Origin: Patiria miniata
Taxonomy: Eukaryota > Echinodermata > Asteroidea > Valvatida > Asterinidae
Reading direction: 5' to 3'
DNA: 64,000 nt
Assembly (NCBI RefSeq): GCF_015706575.1
Contig: NW_024037060.1
Coordinates: 3,476,515-3,540,514 of the forward strand
Shown here: positions 58,901 to 64,000 of the stretch, piece after piece
Numbering within the stretch: the first letter of the stretch is position 1
How the letters are laid out: each line of letters begins with the position of its first letter
Notes under the pieces: generated by a model
Told to the model about the DNA's origin: nothing
Databases searched by the model: none
The model's input: the letters and a program-made list of their open reading frames with translations, nothing else
Made by a program: the position numbers and the translations under genes

Positions 58901-61900
58901 ATCAGCTAGTCTGGCCTACTTTCACATACCGTATGGTTGTTCGAGATTAAATATATGTTGTATACATACATACATACATTCATATATGCATTTTTATAGC
59001 GCCCCACAAAGATCGGAGCGCTTTACAAAAGCTGACAAAATAATTAAATATGTACGCTACATGTGCAGGTACAGACATTTAATAATCATGTCCACGCAAC
59101 TTTTGAAACAACAAAAACATGATAGAAATACCAAAAACGATGAATAATGAAAAGTAAAAGCTTCTTGACTCTAAAGACAGAATACACACAGTATGCCAAG
59201 ATGTTATTTCATCCTTTCTTGTTAATTGTTGTGATATTCATGATCACCTCAACAAATTCTCTTGGCTTTCAAATTTACACAAAGTATGAATTGAGCTTTT
59301 GGTTAGCCCTTTCCCGGGGTACACGCACTTAATACAACCTTTCCCTGGGTAAAAGGTTGTGGGAGATCCTCTTTCCTCCTTAACCAGATTGCACACTCCA
59401 ATATGCACAGCGAAGACGTGACAGTGCGGCAAAGTTGAGACGTCACTGTACTTGCGGTACAAAATCGTCACGTGTACCGCGCCGATCAGGTTTCGTGTTG
59501 TTTGACCACCGTTCTATATCCAGGGTCCGGCAAAGCACGGATTTGCCAATACGGACGGGAAATCAAATCCCAAACCCCTGGACATGTGTTTCCTGGAAAT
59601 TCAAATGAGATGATCGGTTACCATTGGTGGTGTGTCAAAAGGAGTCAGGCATGGACGTTTGCTGGGAACCATTATCATTCATGTGCTATGTACATGTACA
59701 TATCTTGTATTGTACATACATGTATGTGCACTACATGTTCTTGAGAGGAAACATTAGCACACGAAATACTTGGAGTAAAAGAAATCCTGAGTATTGTTAA
59801 TGATATGGAATTAACATTTCCCTCAGTTGTTACGTTTTTTGGACATACATGTAAGTTGTGGAAATTAAGCATTAATAAATTTATAAGAAGTAAAAAAATT
59901 TTAAAAATTAAAAAGTGACAGACACTTTATGCCATTTCTGTATTGTGCCCACAACCAGATACATGTACAATGGCGGATGGTGGGTGGGTGGGTGGGTGGG
60001 TGGGGGGGGGGGGGGGTGCCTGCCCCTAAGGCCAGGTTTCACTTGTCGCATTCTATGTTTGTGCAAGTTCAGATGAAATGTACATAAGTACCCTGTAGCG
60101 TAGCGAGAAATCCTGTGGCCAGGTGGCTGTGTTGATGGTTTTAACCACGTCCACATAGTGTGCCACGCGTAAGCGGGCCATGTGCAGTGCGTATTCAGCG
60201 CATTGACTAGATGCATGGCTTAGATACCCCTCCTTTCTTCCCCCTCCTTTCCCCCTTTCTTCCCTTCTTTTTCTTCCCTTTATTTTTTTTTTGGGGGGGG
60301 GGAGGGTCATTCCTACTTGACAACATACTTGAGCGAGCCACTGTGCACGCAAGCACACTGGTACCCATGAGTGATCACACAGTGTCCTGCCCCTGCAAAG
60401 AGTCCAGTACCAGTTTATCAAGGATATACCGAATCAATTGGCCTTATCCTTAAATAAGCGCAATATGGGGGTATAAACAGAAACTTGTATCCAAGGTTAT
60501 GGACGGAAGTTTACATGTCCCTACGAAAGTAATATTTTTATAATTTTTTGATTTTTAGGTAAAGGTACTAAACTGCTGTGATAATGGATTTTTTCTTGTG
60601 TTTTGACCCAGAAACAAGGTGATCTTACAATTTACCCATCTGCTTCCTCATCGTCGCCATGGTATTTTTGGCATTAGACATTACCACGGTCACGCTAATC
60701 ACACCAGACGTGAAACATCGGAGAGCGTCACCTGAATTTGTGAATTCAGGTGTGCTCACACGTACCCATTTACAGCATGCTTGAAGTTTCCTTCGAAAAA
60801 AAAGGTGCAAATTAGCGCTTCAAAGAGCACATCACCTTCTGGTAAAGCGTGAGCAATGGGCGGCAAATTGTCCCATCTTTAGTTTGGTCACGTCCTTGCA
60901 TGTCAGATCAAGTGTCTTGTCATCAGCTAGACCTCTTTTATCCAGGGTGCCCGGGCGCCCCGCGCCAACGGCCGACAGTTCCAAAAAAGAGGAAACCTTA
61001 ACCTGAATTTGACTTTTTCCGGAAACAGGGACCGCTGAGTTAATCAATGAAGTGTGTCAGTAAATTGAAAATCAAGAAAAACGATATAACAAAAAAGGGG
61101 GGAAATTGATGTATTGGAGCAAAATGAGCATAATGTCAGCCATTTGTGTTTATATTATTTTTTTTAATAATGGCGTTCCGTAATTTAGGGAACTTCTTGG
61201 AATTTTTTTGCAAAATATAAATTTTTGCAAAATACAAGAAATTTTCACAGAAAATGACATTAGACAATAAAATTCTTAAGCACCCTTGCAGAAATAAAGA
61301 TAATTTGTGGAAAGGTTTTGAAGTTTCCGGTAGTACAGTAGGCCTACAGACAGGAAAATTCCTTCATACATGTACATGTGCATGTACCCTGTGCATACAT
61401 GTACATTGCCACGTCACTCAGGGCTGTATTGCTGTTACAGCGCGACTGCCTATGAAAATATCATACAGCAGATGAAATGAATTTTCCTTTTTTTTATTTG
61501 GCTAGCCTGAGGATGTGTTCATTCCGCCGTGCTAAGATTCGTAAAGTCACTCGCATTTCATCATGCGTTTTCGTATGTCTGTCTGGCCCAAAATTGTGCC
61601 GTTGTCTCTTTCGGCTGGAAAAAAAAAAAAAACGTGCCAAGTTGTGGGACTGCCTATTTGGATAGCGAGTACAGTCCTGAATAGTCAAAACCCAATAGGC
61701 GTCAATTAGGCCATAGGGGTAGAAAAACTTGTTTCCAGAAGGCAACAGGTGCCAGAAAGTTGGCCTCCATTGGGTAAATATTCATGCTGGACAAAAAAAA
61801 AAAAAAACAGCTTGTGAACGCAAACAAAATTTTGTTCTTCTTTGTTCAACAGCATTTTATGTTTCAAAGCTGCCATTAAAATAGAAGAATTATGTTTCTA

Positions 61901-62370
61901 ATTTCGGAAGCAGTTTTGATGTAGCTCCTAGTTTGCATCGGTAATTAGACATGGCAATAAAGCAGCAGGGCAATTCCTTGAGAATGTGGATATTGCTGAA
62001 AAATGGAAAATTTAGTCTGTGAAATCTTAAAAATTGCAAGCATCACAACCTCAATGTGGTATCAAATTAAAGGGGAAACAATACCTTTCATTTGAATGTT
62101 GTGCCAGTGAGATGAATATAAGGTTTAAGTGAATTTTTTTTGTTAAAAAAAACCCTGGGTTTTGCATAAAGTTTTGGATTTTAGGTAGTCATTAATTAAA
62201 CCTTGTTTTTACATGCAAAATGCAAGTGTAATTGTAAGTTTTTGTTTTTAGGGAACAGAAAAAAGAGTTTCATATTCTTTGCCAAAAGAGGTTTTTTGTT
62301 TGATTATTATTTTCTTAAATGTTTCAACTTGAACCAAAGATGAGCGGACAAACTGTAATGTGAGTTAACT

Positions 62371-62646
62371 ATACGTGAGTTACCGAGATAAATCCCTCGA
62401 GAGATTTTATGATTGATTATTTTGTAATAATTGTAACGGACTAACGGTAGAATATATGATATACCCTAATGACGTGTAGACACAAACAAGATTTTACCGT
62501 CATTTCACAGTTTGAGGAAAACATTCATATACATGTACAAGGCATTTAATTTTTTCCATACATCCTTTTGTGTAATTTGATGATCGATAAAAACGTATTG
62601 CCCAAAACTTATTGGGCAATAACTTTTTTATCGGTAACTCACGTAT
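62371..62646. mobile_element. 276-bp TIR element
   Basis: The ends are ATACGTGAGTTACCGA and TCGGTAACTCACGTAT. An inner hairpin ATTGCCCAA...TTGGGCAAT lies near the right end. No clear target duplication. Probably a MITE. Confidence 0.65.
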
Positions 62647-64000
62647 GTTGGTCCTTTTTTTGTTTGTAGTTTAATCAATTAATTTCAAGGGATTTTCTGT
62701 GAGAATTTATACACTCTCAATGCTTTGACCGAGTTGACAGAAGACCCTCTAAATGTAAGTTACCTTGGAACTACCCAGCATTTATTTTCTTCTTGAAAAT
62801 TATAGCTTACAGTGGTGCACCATAGGGGCGGGGGTGGTTCAGGGGCCAAATTTGAGCCTAACTTCTAAAAAATGTGAAAAAAAATTTGTGAGCCCCTCCC
62901 CCAAACCAAATCCTGGGTGCACCACTGATTGCTTTTTCGTAACACAATGAGCATGCAGATGTAAACCAGTAGATCAAGTTTAGAAAAAAATCAGTATTTT
63001 TTGGAAATAAATTTGGCAGCATCAGACTTCACAAACATACATATGACATCAACATTATCAATAGCATCAAGAGCTATCTGTTCCCTTCTCACGTTTTATG
63101 TATTTATACATTTTTATATTACTTTTTAATTAAATGTCACAAGTTCACAGTGAGACTGCAATCACAATCATCATTACATTGACATCCGTCCTTGAATCCC
63201 CGCAAACAAACAAAAACAAACAAAAAATTGATTAAAAACACACAATTTCATGTATATTTTATGCACCACAAACTGTTTCCATTTTATACGTTCATTTTTG
63301 AAATGTCGAAAGTTCAAAATGTTCAGTAGTGATAATCATCATTGCATTGGCATTCGTCACTAAACTCCTAAAACCAGTTGGCAAACGGATCAAAAGGAAA
63401 GAAAGACGAAGTAGAAGTGGAAATCCAGAAATATGGAATTTGTTGCGTGCATGCGTACAAACTGCTTTCCTGGGAGCCTGCTTAGGGGCGGTCGAGCGTA
63501 ATTCGCATTGCGTGCCATGTCTGCAGTCATCTGCGTTCACGTACACACAGCCTCCATTCTGACCCCAGCTCGCCTGCCCTAGTAATTTGCTGATGGCTTT
63601 CGCATCTGACATGCCTTTTTTTTTTTTTTTACTCTTTCCCCCCCTATTCTCCCAAGCCTCCTTCCCCATTTTTTCCTTGCGTCTTTTCCAGCGCTGATGA
63701 AGATATGTATCCAATTCTCCTAACTAACATGGCTGTTTTTTTCTTTCGTTGGCTGCGTCCCTTGAGATACTTTGCCTCGGTCTTTACATCTTATCGGAGG
63801 TTGTGTACCTCATCTGTTTTTTTCCCCCCTCGTTCTCTTTATTTTTTCTTCTTTGGCGTGGATGAAGCCAAGAGTGACCTCGCTGTTCCGTCCCGTTAAC
63901 AATCTCCTGGGTGATGTTGCTGAACTGAGAGGCCTGTTGATGGCTGTATTTCCATCAGGATTTTTTTTTTTATATTTAGTGCAGGGTTTAAATTTGGCGT

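Larger units (their letters stand above)
42112..64000. other. Gene-free right part, possibly a large intron of the DGK-like gene
   Basis: No convincing exon was seen in about 22 kb on either strand. It is AT-rich with many TACATGTA motifs, G or C runs (20 G at about 46737, C-runs near 43821, 51893, 52021 and 57496, G-run near 60002) and repeats listed separately. A motif GCGCCCCACAAAGATCGGAG at 58999, typical of marine animal dispersed repeats, is present. Short open frames here look random. Confidence 0.45.

Overview
This window is animal (metazoan) genomic DNA. Genes are split into short exons with GT-AG introns, intergenic spacers are long and AT-rich, and there are many short non-autonomous transposons, tRNA-derived SINE-like repeats and G/C homopolymer runs. 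The TACATGTA-rich background, the repeat types and the closeness of the proteins to vertebrate orthologues suggest a marine invertebrate deuterostome. An echinoderm or other ambulacrarian is my best guess, but the species is not established.

Left part, minus strand. Exons 1-3 of an AGPS-like ether-lipid enzyme lie at 2368-5329; the rest of that gene runs off the left edge. A compact three-exon gene at 6862-8337 encodes a divergent homeodomain protein of about 245 residues, whose recognition helix carries His instead of the nearly invariant Asn51. An eight-exon carbohydrate sulfotransferase of the CHST15 type, about 433 residues, occupies 10941-15723.

Middle part, plus strand. A six-exon phosphopantothenate-cysteine ligase gene (PPCS, about 345 residues) lies at 21134-28572. 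Its intron 2 has the signals of a minor-spliceosome AT-AC (U12-type) intron. Intron 3 carries seven 145-bp tandem repeats inside an element that resembles Helentron-associated repeats.

Right part. From 28.6 kb to the end I find only one convincing coding exon. It lies at 42054-42111 on the plus strand and resembles the start of a class I diacylglycerol kinase. A GC-rich island lies upstream at about 39.56-39.85 kb, and more than 20 kb without recognisable exons follows. The rest is intron or intergenic DNA with dispersed repeats.

The genes look like unlinked cellular functions (peroxisomal ether lipids, transcription, Golgi glycan sulfation, coenzyme A synthesis, lipid signalling) rather than a cluster or operon. 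The main unusual features are the U12 intron, the altered homeodomain with an Otx/TCF/CCAAT-like upstream cluster, and a nested transposon with opposed minisatellites and long G and C runs.
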